Shown in pieces: positions 1 through 6,397 of a stretch of 9,453 bases of DNA (positions are counted from its first letter, which is position 1; every line of letters begins with the position of its first letter). Where the stretch lies: NCBI GenBank assembly GCA_036375275.1, contig DASUSF010000223.1:1-9453 (forward strand), written 5' to 3'. The notes beneath the pieces were generated by a model, which made no database searches, was not told the DNA's origin, and worked only from the letters and a program-made list of their open reading frames with translations. The translations under genes were made by a program, and so were the position numbers. This stretch comes from DASUSF01 sp036375275. GTDB lineage: Bacteria > Pseudomonadota > Alphaproteobacteria > Geminicoccales > Geminicoccaceae.

Positions 1-446
1 CGGCTTCTGAGCTCCGCTTCGCGCGGATCGGAGCGGTCGAAGTATTGCCGCGCCGTGAGCAGGCCCATGAGCAGGAACGAGGTCTCGACGAGGTCGGCGC
101 CATCGTCATCCGCACTGAAGGGCACGGTCGCTCCGCTCCGCCCGTCGAGCCAGTGCGGGAAGATGCCATGGTAGCGATCGGCGCGGCCGAGGAAGCGGAC
201 GGCCTTCAGGAGGCGGCGGACGGCGGCCGCTCGCTCGATCCAGGCGCGCTCGACGCCGGCGATGATCGCCATGACGCCGAAACCTGCGCCGCCCGTGGTG
301 ACGACGTCCGGGCCGCAGCGGGGTCGCTCGTCGCTCCGCTCGCGCGCCAGGGCGCTCACCGGGTGCGCAAAGTCCCAGAAGTACCGGAGCGTCTGTCGCT
401 GCACGAGGTCGAGCAGCGCGTCGTCGCTCAGGCTCGTTCGGTCCAT
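1..446 (-). CDS. Glycoamylase-like glycoside hydrolase, N-terminal part (runs off the window)
   Basis: Only the first 148 codons are present; the gene continues past position 1. The reading frame starts at ATG 446-444 behind a strong Shine-Dalgarno AAGGAG (454-459, 7-nt spacer). The protein opens with a short helix (LLDLVQRQTLRYFWDFAHP, about residues 11-29). It then has a VVTTGGAGFGVMAII segment (48-62), RYHGIFPHWLDG (91-102) and VPFSADDDGADLVETSFLLM (108-127). These blocks are, as I recall, the hallmark of the glycoamylase-like family (Pfam PF10091, including GH144 beta-1,2-glucan-active enzymes and the C-terminal domain of cyclic beta-1,2-glucan synthase). The acidic DDDGADLVE stretch probably lies in the active site. 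No signal peptide is visible, so a cytoplasmic location is likely unless the start is misread. It follows the ABC gene by 17 nt on the same strand and is probably co-transcribed. Family assignment is firm; the exact linkage cleaved is inference. Confidence 0.87.
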   Translation of the reverse strand, partial: MDRTSLSDDALLDLVQRQTLRYFWDFAHPVSALARERSDERPRCGPDVVTTGGAGFGVMAIIAGVERAWIERAAAVRRLLKAVRFLGRADRYHGIFPHWLDGRSGATVPFSADDDGADLVETSFLLMGLLTARQYFDRSDPREAELRS

Positions 447-453
447 AGGACGG

Positions 454-459
454 CTCCTT
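454..459 (-). promoter_or_regulatory. Ribosome binding site of the glycoamylase-like gene
   Basis: AAGGAG on the minus strand, 7 nt before ATG 446. It lies just downstream of the stop codon of the ABC gene (464-466), so the second gene has its own strong initiation signal and fixes the start at 446. Confidence 0.7.
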
Positions 460-463
460 GAGG

Positions 464-2353
464 TCAGCGGTGGCCGGTGCGCACGTCGAGCGCGGGGTCG
501 GGTCTGGTCGGCGTCGCCGCCCGCGCCGCGAGCGCCGTACCGGGCCAGCGATCGGGCCATCCGAGCGGGGGCGGCGCCGGCTCGAGTTCCGGCGCACGGG
601 GGCGACGACGGAGGCGGAGGGACCGGTTGTAGAAGGTGCCCTCGAGCGGCCCGGTCCCGAGGCTGACGACGATCGTGTTCGCCAGCTCGTGTTCGAAGAT
701 CGCGAGCATGAACTCGCGCCTGTCCGCATCGAGCGTGCTCAGCGCCTCGTCCATGAACACCGCGCGCGGCCGCCGGAGCAGCACGCGCGCAAGCGTCAGC
801 CGCTGCTGCTCTTCGAGCGCCAGCTCCTGGTCCCAGCGCCGGTCGTCATCGAGGCGGGGCACGAGATGGGCGAGGCCGACCCGTTCGAGGACACCGTGGA
901 TCGCGTCTTCGGGGACAGTCCCGGCAGTGCTCGGGTAGGTGAGCGCCGCGCGCAGGCTCGCCAGGGGAAGGTAGGGGCGCTGCGGGATGAACATGAGGGT
1001 GTCGCGCGGGGGGACGTGGATGGCACCTCCGCCCCAGGGCCAGATCCCGGCCAGGGCCTTGAACATGACGCTCTTGCCGACTCCGCGACGCCCCATGATC
1101 AGGAGTCGGTCCCCGGGTCCGGCCTCGACCCGCGGCTGGTCCATGATGACCTCGTCCTCGCTCAGCGCGACGCGCAGGTCGTCGAAGACGATCGTGTCCT
1201 CGTCCCGCTCGAGGTACTCGATGTGGCCGGCCCGGTCGGCCGGCAGGTCGAGCGCCGGCAGCGTCTCCCGGAAGGTGGCCACGCGCAGGAGGGTCGCCCG
1301 CCAGTTGGCGATCGCCGGGAAGTTCTCGACGAACCAGCGGAGAGCCGCCTGCACGTGGTTGAACGCGCCGACCGCCATCATCAGCCCGCCGAAGGTCAGG
1401 CTGCCCTGGAAGTAGCCGGGCGCGGCCACGAGCACCGGGACGAGGAGGCCGAGCCAGCCGTAGCCCGACGTGATCCAGGTCAGGCGGGCGAGCGCACTGG
1501 CGAGCCGGCGCGTGACCGCCACCACCGCATCGACCGGGCGGTCGAGCGCCCGGCGTTCATCCGCTGCGCCGCCGTGAAGGGCGATCGCCTCGGCGTTCTC
1601 GCTGATCCGGACGAGCGCGAAGCGGAGGTCGGCCTCGCGGGCGTAGCGTTCGGCGTTGATGCCGATCAGCGGCCGGCCGACCCGCCAGGTGAGCCAGGAG
1701 CCGCTCAGCGCATAGAGCAGCGCGCACCAGACGAGATAGCCCGGAATACGGATGTCCTCCCCGCGCAAGACGAACGCCGTTTCGCCCGACAAGGCCCAGA
1801 GCACGCCGAGGAAACTCACCAGAAGTAGTGAGGACCGCAGCAGGCCGATGCTGAGCGAGATGGTGAGTTCGGTCAGCTGCAGCGCGTCGGCCTGCATGCG
1901 CTGGTCCGGATTGACCGCGATCTCGCCCGCGAAGCCGAGCAGGTAGGGGCGCGTGCCGACCACCCACTGGTCGAGGAGGTCGCGCGTCAGCCACTCGCGC
2001 ATGCGCACTTCCAGAATCTCGCGCAGCCACGTCTCGCCGACGACCAGGGTGAGCAGACACGCGATGATGAGGCCGAAGACGACGACCTGGAAGAGCAGGT
2101 CGTCGAGGCGGCGTTGCTCGAGCGCGTTGAAGAAGTCGCCCTGCCAGGCGTTCAGTCGCACCTGGCCCACCATGTTGAGGCCGATCACCGCCACGATGCC
2201 GAGGGCGAGCAGCCCGCACGGCCGGAAGAAGCGCGACTGGCGGAGCGCCTGCAGCAGGACGCCCAGTTGCCGCAGCGCATCGGCCAGGCCGACTTCGAGC
2301 ACCCGCGCGACGTGTGGGCCGGATGCGGCGGCGCCCGGGTCACGAAGCGTCAT
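464..2353 (-). CDS. BacA/SbmA-type ABC transporter, fused permease and ATPase, with degenerate NBD motifs
   Basis: 629 residues. An N-terminal cytosolic leader (1-42) precedes a membrane domain of about six hydrophobic segments (roughly 43-63, 86-106, 162-187, 205-221, 294-312, 318-336). The block NAWQGDFFNALE (68-79) is typical of the ABC_membrane_2 family (PF06472: SbmA, BacA, YddA, Rv1819c; uptake of peptides, vitamin B12 or bleomycin). The nucleotide-binding domain has Walker A GRRGVGKS (421-428), Q-loop FIPQRPYLP (455-463), Walker B AVFMDE (531-536) and D-loop STLD (539-542). The signature reads LALEEQQ (511-517) instead of LSGGQ/LSLGE, and the H-loop region reads VVSLGTGP (562-569) without histidine. 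A Pro/Arg-rich tail (about 582-629) extends past the domain. ATG 2353 is the only ATG after an in-frame stop at 2387-2389; the Shine-Dalgarno is weak (GAGG). Substrate unknown; the neighbouring glycoamylase suggests a glucan or oligosaccharide link (inference). Confidence 0.88.
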   Translation of the reverse strand: MTLRDPGAAASGPHVARVLEVGLADALRQLGVLLQALRQSRFFRPCGLLALGIVAVIGLNMVGQVRLNAWQGDFFNALEQRRLDDLLFQVVVFGLIIACLLTLVVGETWLREILEVRMREWLTRDLLDQWVVGTRPYLLGFAGEIAVNPDQRMQADALQLTELTISLSIGLLRSSLLLVSFLGVLWALSGETAFVLRGEDIRIPGYLVWCALLYALSGSWLTWRVGRPLIGINAERYAREADLRFALVRISENAEAIALHGGAADERRALDRPVDAVVAVTRRLASALARLTWITSGYGWLGLLVPVLVAAPGYFQGSLTFGGLMMAVGAFNHVQAALRWFVENFPAIANWRATLLRVATFRETLPALDLPADRAGHIEYLERDEDTIVFDDLRVALSEDEVIMDQPRVEAGPGDRLLIMGRRGVGKSVMFKALAGIWPWGGGAIHVPPRDTLMFIPQRPYLPLASLRAALTYPSTAGTVPEDAIHGVLERVGLAHLVPRLDDDRRWDQELALEEQQRLTLARVLLRRPRAVFMDEALSTLDADRREFMLAIFEHELANTIVVSLGTGPLEGTFYNRSLRLRRRPRAPELEPAPPPLGWPDRWPGTALAARAATPTRPDPALDVRTGHR

Positions 2354-2528
2354 GGCGGCCGGCCTCGTCAGGGTGCCTGGTCCGAGTCATCGAATACGCT
2401 GCTCATGTCGCGGATGGGCGGTTCCGCTCATATCCCGGCTTCCGGGTGGTGTCGACGTCGCGATCACGCGCTTGCGCAGTCGCTGCTGATATTCCGTCCG
2501 AGCCCACAGGAAAGGCGGGAGCTGAGAA
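2354..2528. other. Divergent intergenic region between ABC gene and GH3 remnant
   Basis: About 175 bp separating two divergent starts (2353 minus, 2529 plus), so any promoters and operator for the old glucan locus would sit here. I see no convincing -35/-10 pair and no clear palindrome of operator length. The only sure element is the GGGAG ribosome binding site of the remnant at 2517-2521. Confidence 0.5.
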
Positions 2529-2802
2529 ATGGGCGCCGTCGAAGCGGATCGGATCCAATCGCTGATTGCCCGCCATGACGCTGGTCGAGAAGATCGGGCA
2601 GTTGACGCTCGGGGCGGCGGATCTCGTCAGCGGCCCACGCCCGTCGAAGGTCGGCACGTCGGCGATCCGGGAGGGGCGGGTCGGGATCGTTGCCCCCGAC
2701 CTCGTACCGAGACTGGAGCCAGGGCTGATCGAGGTGTTCGTCGGCCCCTCGGCCGGCCTCTCCGGTGTTCTTCGGACCGAGATCCGTCTCGCCCTGGATT
2801 GA
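2529..2802 (+). pseudogene. GH3 beta-glucosidase remnant: N- and C-terminal ends joined, catalytic core deleted, one frameshift
   Basis: A plausible start (ATG 2529, Shine-Dalgarno GGGAG at 2517-2521, 7-nt spacer, in-frame stop just before at 2523-2525) gives MGAVEADRIQSLIAR. One extra C at 2574 then shifts the frame, and MTLVEKIGQLTLGAADL follows from 2575, then SAIREGRVG ending about 2685. 'RIxxLIxxMTLxEKIGQLT' and 'IRxGRVG' are the classic opening of GH3 beta-glucosidases (BglX type). The same frame then runs straight into LVPRLEPGLIEVFVGPSAGL (about 2701-2760) and ends at TGA 2800-2802. 'EPGxxxVFVGPS' resembles the fibronectin-III-like C-terminal end of GH3 enzymes. A normal GH3 enzyme has some 650-760 residues, so roughly 600 or more, including the catalytic Asp, appear to be missing. 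The N-terminal match is strong and the C-terminal match good but from memory. It cannot encode an active glucosidase. It diverges from the ABC/glycoamylase pair. Confidence 0.72.
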
Positions 2803-2983
2803 GACCTGCTGATAGCTGGCGCGGGCGCTGGGCTGGCAGACGCGGAGGGCGAGGTCGAGCTCGCGAGATCGGCCTCGACCGCCGTCGCCATCCCCGGGGA
2901 CTGCAGCTTGCATAGCAAAAATGTGGCAGGACCGACGGTGAGATGCCAAAAAATTGATGCCGCTCAACGGTTGTCAGGGTAGT
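2803..2983. other. Non-coding stretch 3' of the GH3 remnant and of the tRNA
   Basis: This 181-bp stretch has no credible gene. It holds a possible hairpin GGTCGAG (2853-2859) / CTCGACC (2874-2880) with a 14-nt loop. Nearer the tRNA it becomes AT-richer, including a run of six A at 2948-2953, which reads as T6 in a transcript of the minus strand. Confidence 0.5.
2948..2953 (-). terminator. Possible termination tract downstream of tRNA-Ser
   Basis: A minus-strand transcript leaving the tRNA at 2984 meets T6 about 30 nt later (2953-2948). The only stems just before it are very short (for example CAACCGTTG), so this is at best a weak intrinsic terminator. Confidence 0.25.
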
Positions 2984-3072
2984 TGGCGGATGGGGTGGGA
3001 TTCGAACCCACGAGGGGCGTGACCCCTGGCGGTTTTCAAGACCGCTGCCTTCAACCACTCGGCCACCCATCC
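2984..3072 (-). tRNA. tRNA-Ser(UGA), CCA encoded
   Basis: On the minus strand the cloverleaf folds completely. The acceptor stem is GGATGGG/CCCATCC with G73 and a genomic CCA (2984-2986). The D arm carries GCCGAGTGGTTGAAGGC, and the anticodon stem GCGGT/ACCGC carries loop CTTGAAA (3034-3040), giving anticodon TGA (3036-3038). A long class II variable arm follows (AGGGG-TCACG-CCCCT pairing), then T arm GTGGG/CCCAC with loop TTCGAAT. The long variable arm and G73 are serine identity features. The tRNA decodes UCA and, by wobble, other UCN codons. It lies on the same strand as the importer operon, 139 nt beyond the stop of its last gene. Whether it has its own promoter is unclear. Confidence 0.97.
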
Positions 3073-3211
3073 GCAGCGGGCAACCAGATGTCGGCCCGGT
3101 CGCCGAGCCGCTCCACTGTAGCCGCCTCGCATCGGCTTGCCACCCGAGGTTTCGCCGGCCCGGGTCCGGGCCGCACGCTCTGCATGACGCGCCCGTCGAC
3201 GGGTGGCGAGC
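3073..3211. other. Spacer between tRNA-Ser and the last importer gene
   Basis: This holds the CCCGTCGACGGG palindrome (3192-3203) and the strong hairpin at 3156-3173. A weak minus-strand promoter guess for the tRNA is TGGCAA ... TACAGT, with the -10-like element around 3117-3122 and a spacer of about 16 nt. It matches the consensus poorly and is only suggestive. Confidence 0.3.
3156..3173 (-). terminator. GC-rich hairpin after the importer operon
   Basis: A perfect 8-bp inverted repeat, CGGCCCGG (3156-3163) and CCGGGCCG (3166-3173), around a 2-nt centre, 38 nt past the last importer gene's stop on its transcript. There is no U tract, so it could be an RNA 3'-end stabiliser or Rho-assisted stop rather than a classic intrinsic terminator. 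Confidence 0.4.
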
Positions 3212-4030
3212 CTAGCCCCGCGCGCGTGCCCGGAGCTGCTCGCGCTGCTTCAGGAGGACGTAGGCGGTCGCGCTGATCACGGTCAGGACGACGAAGATCA
3301 CGCCGATCACGTTGACCACCGGCGACAGCCCGAAGCGCATGCGCGAGCCGATCTCGGTCACCAGCGTGTGGTCGCCGCCGATCGCGAACACGGTCGTGTT
3401 GTAGTTCTCGATCGACTGCAGGAAGGCGATCACCGCCGCGGTCAGGATGGTCGGCATGAGGAACGGCACCGTGATCCTGAAGAACGCCCGGGCGTGGGTC
3501 GCGCCGAGATCGAGCGCCGCCTCCTCGAGCGCCCGGTCCTGGCGCTGCAGGCGCGCCATGAACATCAGCATGCAGTAGGAGGCGATGAACGTCGCCTGGG
3601 CGATCGCGGCGAGGAGCAGGCCGCCGCCGACCCCGAAGTTCCGCCAGAACACCAGCGTCGAGACGCCGAGGATGATCCCGGGCGTCAGGATCGGCGAGAC
3701 CATGATCGCGTAGAGCGGGGCGTTCATCCGCGAATCCAGCCGGGTCAGGATCAGGGCGCCGGCGAGCCCGCAGGGGATCGAGATCAGGACCACCCCGAGC
3801 GCGATCAGGAGCGAGTTGATCAGCCCCTGCCACATCCGGGTGTCGGCCCAGAGCGCCGGGAACCAGTCGAGGGTGAAGCCGCGCCAGACGGTCACCGACG
3901 GCGGCGAGTAGTCGTTGAAGGCGGCCGCGACCATGATCACCAGCGGCAGGAACAGGTAGGCGAAGAAGATCCCGATGTAGAGGTTGAGCACCAGGGCGCT
4001 GCCCCGCCCGCCGGCCGCGCCGCCGTTCAT
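3212..4030 (-). CDS. ABC importer permease, PotC-like (second permease)
   Basis: 272 residues, close to the usual PotC length. It has about six hydrophobic segments (roughly 15-37, 68-95, 105-126, 137-159, 194-210, 236-260). The cytoplasmic EAA loop, where the ATPase docks, is LEEAALDLGATHARAFFRIT (168-187), followed by VPFLMPTI. The family is the binding-protein-dependent permease class of polyamine, iron and aminoethylphosphonate importers (BPD_transp_1). It forms the membrane channel with the adjacent PotB-like subunit. The start is ATG 4030, with a good Shine-Dalgarno GGAGG (4038-4042, 7-nt spacer), 19 nt after the stop of the preceding permease gene. It is the last gene of a four-gene operon. 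The permease sequence cannot tell polyamine from phosphonate or other amine substrates, so I give no gene symbol. Confidence 0.92.
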   Translation of the reverse strand: MNGGAAGGRGSALVLNLYIGIFFAYLFLPLVIMVAAAFNDYSPPSVTVWRGFTLDWFPALWADTRMWQGLINSLLIALGVVLISIPCGLAGALILTRLDSRMNAPLYAIMVSPILTPGIILGVSTLVFWRNFGVGGGLLLAAIAQATFIASYCMLMFMARLQRQDRALEEAALDLGATHARAFFRITVPFLMPTILTAAVIAFLQSIENYNTTVFAIGGDHTLVTEIGSRMRFGLSPVVNVIGVIFVVLTVISATAYVLLKQREQLRARARG

Positions 4031-4049
4031 GGCCCTGCCTCCGTCGGCG

Positions 4050-5195
4050 TCACCGCGCGATGTCGCGGATGCCGACCCTGAAGATCGCCATCATGACGAA
4101 GATGAACGCGATGCAGGTGAGCAGCAGCGTGAAGGCGTAGGCCGATCCCGTGTTCCAGTTGAAGCTCTCGAAGAACTGCTTGTAGATCAGCTGGCTGAAC
4201 CAGTCGCCGGCGCTGCCGCGCGAGAGGATCTGCGGCACCGAGTACGAGCCGACGGCGAGCATGAAGGTCATGATGCAGCCGACGGCGATGCCGGGCTTGG
4301 CGTGCGGGATGACGATCCGGCTGTGGATCTTGAAGGTCGAGGCGCCGAGGTCGCGCGCCGCCTCGATCTGGTTCCGGTCCAGGGTCTCGACCGTGTTGTA
4401 GATCGGAAACACCATGAACAGCACGTAGGCGTAGACCATGCCGACGAAGACGCCGGCCGACGAGTCGAGGTAGCGGACCGGCGCCAGGCCGAGCCAGCCG
4501 AGCATGGTGTTGAGGACGCCGTTGAAGTCGAGGATCATCAGCCAGGCGAAGATCCGGAGCAGCTCGTTGATCGCGTAGGGGATCACGAGGCCGAGCATCA
4601 GCAGCGCGGCCCGCTGCGGGGTCGCCACCTTGGCCACGACGTAGGCCATCGGATAGCAGACGACGAGCGCGATCAGCGTGACCAGCGCGCCGGCGACCAG
4701 GGTCTTCAGGAAGATCTGGAAGTGCAGGCCGCTCATGCGGGCATAGTTGGCGAGCCCGTAGGTCCGGACCGGCTGCCGCTCCGCCGCCTCGAGCTCCGCG
4801 ATCCGCTGCTCGAGCTCCGCCATCCGGGCCTGGATCCGCTCGCGCTCCGCCTCCGCTTCGGCGCTCTGGTCGCCTTCGAGCGCCATCCGGTCGAAGCGGA
4901 GCAGCTCCAGATCCTGGTACGCGTTGTCGATCTCGAGGGTGAGCTGGACCTGCTCCCCGCCGCGCCGCTCGTGCCAGAGCGACTGCTCGAGCATGAAGAC
5001 CTGGGGCAGGGTGATCAGGCCGAGCACCCAGACCGCGCCGATCACCAGGATGACGCCCGCCATCAGGTCGCCGTAGGCCCGGAACAGCCCGGCGAGCGGC
5101 CCGCCCCGGGTGGCGCGGACGAGCAGGGCGGGACGTGGCCGCGGCGCCTCCTGGGGGGCGGTGACCGCCTCGACCGCGCCGATCCGGGAGGTCAT
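4050..5195 (-). CDS. ABC importer permease, PotB-like, with periplasmic coiled-coil insertion
   Basis: 381 residues, about 80-100 longer than usual PotB proteins. A 40-residue cytosolic leader precedes the first membrane segment (about 44-67). Then comes a long, highly charged region (about 78-145) with heptad-like spacing, including RIQARMAELEQRIAELEAAE (120-139 region), predicted as coiled coil. By topology this sits in the first periplasmic loop. The standard permease core follows, with membrane segments about 160-183, 195-217, 246-266, 303-322 and 352-373, and the EAA loop EAARDLGASTFKIHSRIVIP (278-297). It pairs with the PotC-like protein as the translocation channel. ATG 5195 lies 10 nt after the stop of the ATPase gene, with a poor Shine-Dalgarno, which suggests translational coupling. 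The permease identity is secure; the role of the insertion is unknown. Confidence 0.92.
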   Translation of the reverse strand: MTSRIGAVEAVTAPQEAPRPRPALLVRATRGGPLAGLFRAYGDLMAGVILVIGAVWVLGLITLPQVFMLEQSLWHERRGGEQVQLTLEIDNAYQDLELLRFDRMALEGDQSAEAEAERERIQARMAELEQRIAELEAAERQPVRTYGLANYARMSGLHFQIFLKTLVAGALVTLIALVVCYPMAYVVAKVATPQRAALLMLGLVIPYAINELLRIFAWLMILDFNGVLNTMLGWLGLAPVRYLDSSAGVFVGMVYAYVLFMVFPIYNTVETLDRNQIEAARDLGASTFKIHSRIVIPHAKPGIAVGCIMTFMLAVGSYSVPQILSRGSAGDWFSQLIYKQFFESFNWNTGSAYAFTLLLTCIAFIFVMMAIFRVGIRDIAR

Positions 5196-5205
5196 GGCCC
5201 GCCGC

Positions 5206-6318
5206 TCACGCCACGTCCTCCCCGGCGTCGAGCTCGCCCGCGCGGAGCACGAGCCCGGCCTCCGGACGGAAGCCGATCCGCTGGCGCCGTGCGATGGCGT
5301 GGCCGGCCTCGTCGACGTTGGTGAGGTGCACCGTGTACTCCCGGCCGTCCCGCTCGAAGAACAGGTTGACGTACGGGCCCTCGAGGTCCCGCCGCTCGAA
5401 GGTGGTCTCGAACTGGTTCGGCAGCGCGCCGTTGCCGCCGAGCTGCATCCGCTCCGGGCGGACGAACAGCATCGCCCGCTCGCCGGGCGCGAGGCCGTCC
5501 CGGTTCTCGCCGGTGAGCGGGCCGACCGCCGTGTCCACGGTCGCGAAGCGCCCCTCGGTCGCGCTCACCCGGCCCTCGAAGACGTTGCTCTCGCCGACGA
5601 AGGTGGCGACGAACGGCGTCGCCGGGTCGCGGTAGATCCGGTCGCTCTCGGCGACCTGCTCGATCACGCCCGCCTTCATCACCGCGATCCGGTCGGACAT
5701 GGTGAGGGCCTCGCCCTGGTCGTGCGTGATGTAGATGAAGGTGACGCCGGTCTTCCTCTGGATCTCCTTGAGCTCGCCGCGCATGTGCTGACGGAGCTTC
5801 AGGTCCAGCGCCGAGAGCGGCTCGTCGAGCAGCAGGACCGAAGGCTCGACGGCGAGCGCGCGGGCGATCGCGACCCGCTGGCGCTGGCCGCCGGACAGGT
5901 CGCCCGGCTTCTTGCCGCTCTGCTCAGGGAGCGCGACCAGCTCGAGCAGCTCCTCCGCCCGCCGCTTCCGGTCCTTCTTCGACCAGCCGCGCATCTCGAG
6001 CCCGAAGGCGACGTTCTCCCAGACCGCCATGAGCGGGAACAGGGCGAGGTTCTGGAAGATCATCGCCGTCGGGCGCCGGTTCGGCCCGACCCCGCGCATC
6101 GCCTCGCCGCCGATCCGGATCTCGCCGGTCGAGGGCTCGATGAAGCCCGAGATGGCGCGCAGCATGGTGGTCTTGCCGCAGCCCGACGGGCCGAGGATCG
6201 AGAAGAACTCGCCGGCGCGCACGGTCAGGTCGGTCGTCTCGACCGCGGTGAAGTCGCCGAACCTGATCGAGACGCCGTCGAGGTGGACGTCCTTGCCGTG
6301 CGCCGCGATGTCGGCCAT
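5206..6318 (-). CDS. ABC importer ATPase, PotA-like
   Basis: 370 residues, normal for the family. It has a complete set of ATPase motifs: Walker A GPSGCGKT (43-50), Q-loop glutamine (about 89, IFQNLALFP), signature LSGGQRQRVAIARAL (141-155), Walker B VLLLDE (161-166), D-loop SALD (169-172) and H-loop histidine (199, YITHDQGEAL). Residues about 240-355 form the C-terminal TOBE-like domain (VGESNVFEG, LFVRPERM), which usually regulates or stabilises the ATPase dimer. It powers import through the two permeases encoded downstream. The start is ATG 6318, with GGGAGAGG just upstream. It follows the binding-protein gene after 79 nt containing small hairpins and precedes the PotB-like gene by 10 nt. 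The assignment to the polyamine/iron/phosphonate (CUT-like MalK/PotA) group is firm; the substrate is not determined. Confidence 0.94.
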   Translation of the reverse strand: MADIAAHGKDVHLDGVSIRFGDFTAVETTDLTVRAGEFFSILGPSGCGKTTMLRAISGFIEPSTGEIRIGGEAMRGVGPNRRPTAMIFQNLALFPLMAVWENVAFGLEMRGWSKKDRKRRAEELLELVALPEQSGKKPGDLSGGQRQRVAIARALAVEPSVLLLDEPLSALDLKLRQHMRGELKEIQRKTGVTFIYITHDQGEALTMSDRIAVMKAGVIEQVAESDRIYRDPATPFVATFVGESNVFEGRVSATEGRFATVDTAVGPLTGENRDGLAPGERAMLFVRPERMQLGGNGALPNQFETTFERRDLEGPYVNLFFERDGREYTVHLTNVDEAGHAIARRQRIGFRPEAGLVLRAGELDAGEDVA

Positions 6319-6335
6319 CCGGCCTCTCCCGCTGC

Positions 6336-6375
6336 CGCTCCGCGCCGGGCGGGGAGCGTCCCGGGCTGCTGCCCG
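6336..6375 (-). promoter_or_regulatory. Intercistronic stem-loops between binding protein and ATPase genes
   Basis: In the 79-nt gap (6319-6397) the transcript can form CGGGC-TGCT-GCCCG type pairing (6362-6375, 5 bp) and a CGCTCC/GGAGCG stem (6336-6341 with 6353-6358). Such hairpins after a binding-protein gene commonly protect its mRNA or attenuate read-through, so that binding protein exceeds transporter. That role is inference here. Confidence 0.35.
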
Positions 6376-6397
6376 CGCGGACCCGGAGCGCGCCCGC

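Noticed and set aside
458..1828. 456-codon open frame on the plus strand opposite the ABC gene
   Set aside because: It is a high-GC antisense frame, full of Arg, Glu, Asp, Pro and Gly, with no recognisable domain. The minus-strand frame has clear ABC motifs.
2403..2967. Two minus-strand open frames (171 and 167 codons) across the GH3 remnant
   Set aside because: Low-complexity Ser/Arg/Pro translations with no domain. The plus strand carries recognisable GH3 ends instead.
2803..2979. Continuation of the remnant's frame after its stop, beginning DLLIAGAGAGL, which looks slightly like a Rossmann fold
   Set aside because: Only 59 codons, no glycine pattern consistent with a nucleotide fold beyond the first few residues, and no start signal. 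Chance in GC-rich DNA is likelier.
2410..2994. Possible attachment-site duplication of the tRNA-Ser 3' end (GCGGATGGG at 2410-2418 and 2986-2994)
   Set aside because: Only 9 nt are shared, no integrase or phage gene is nearby, and the match does not extend through the T arm.
3203..5324. Long plus-strand open frames opposite the two permease genes
   Set aside because: Low-complexity acidic/His/Arg translations without motifs. The minus-strand permeases have membrane segments and EAA loops.
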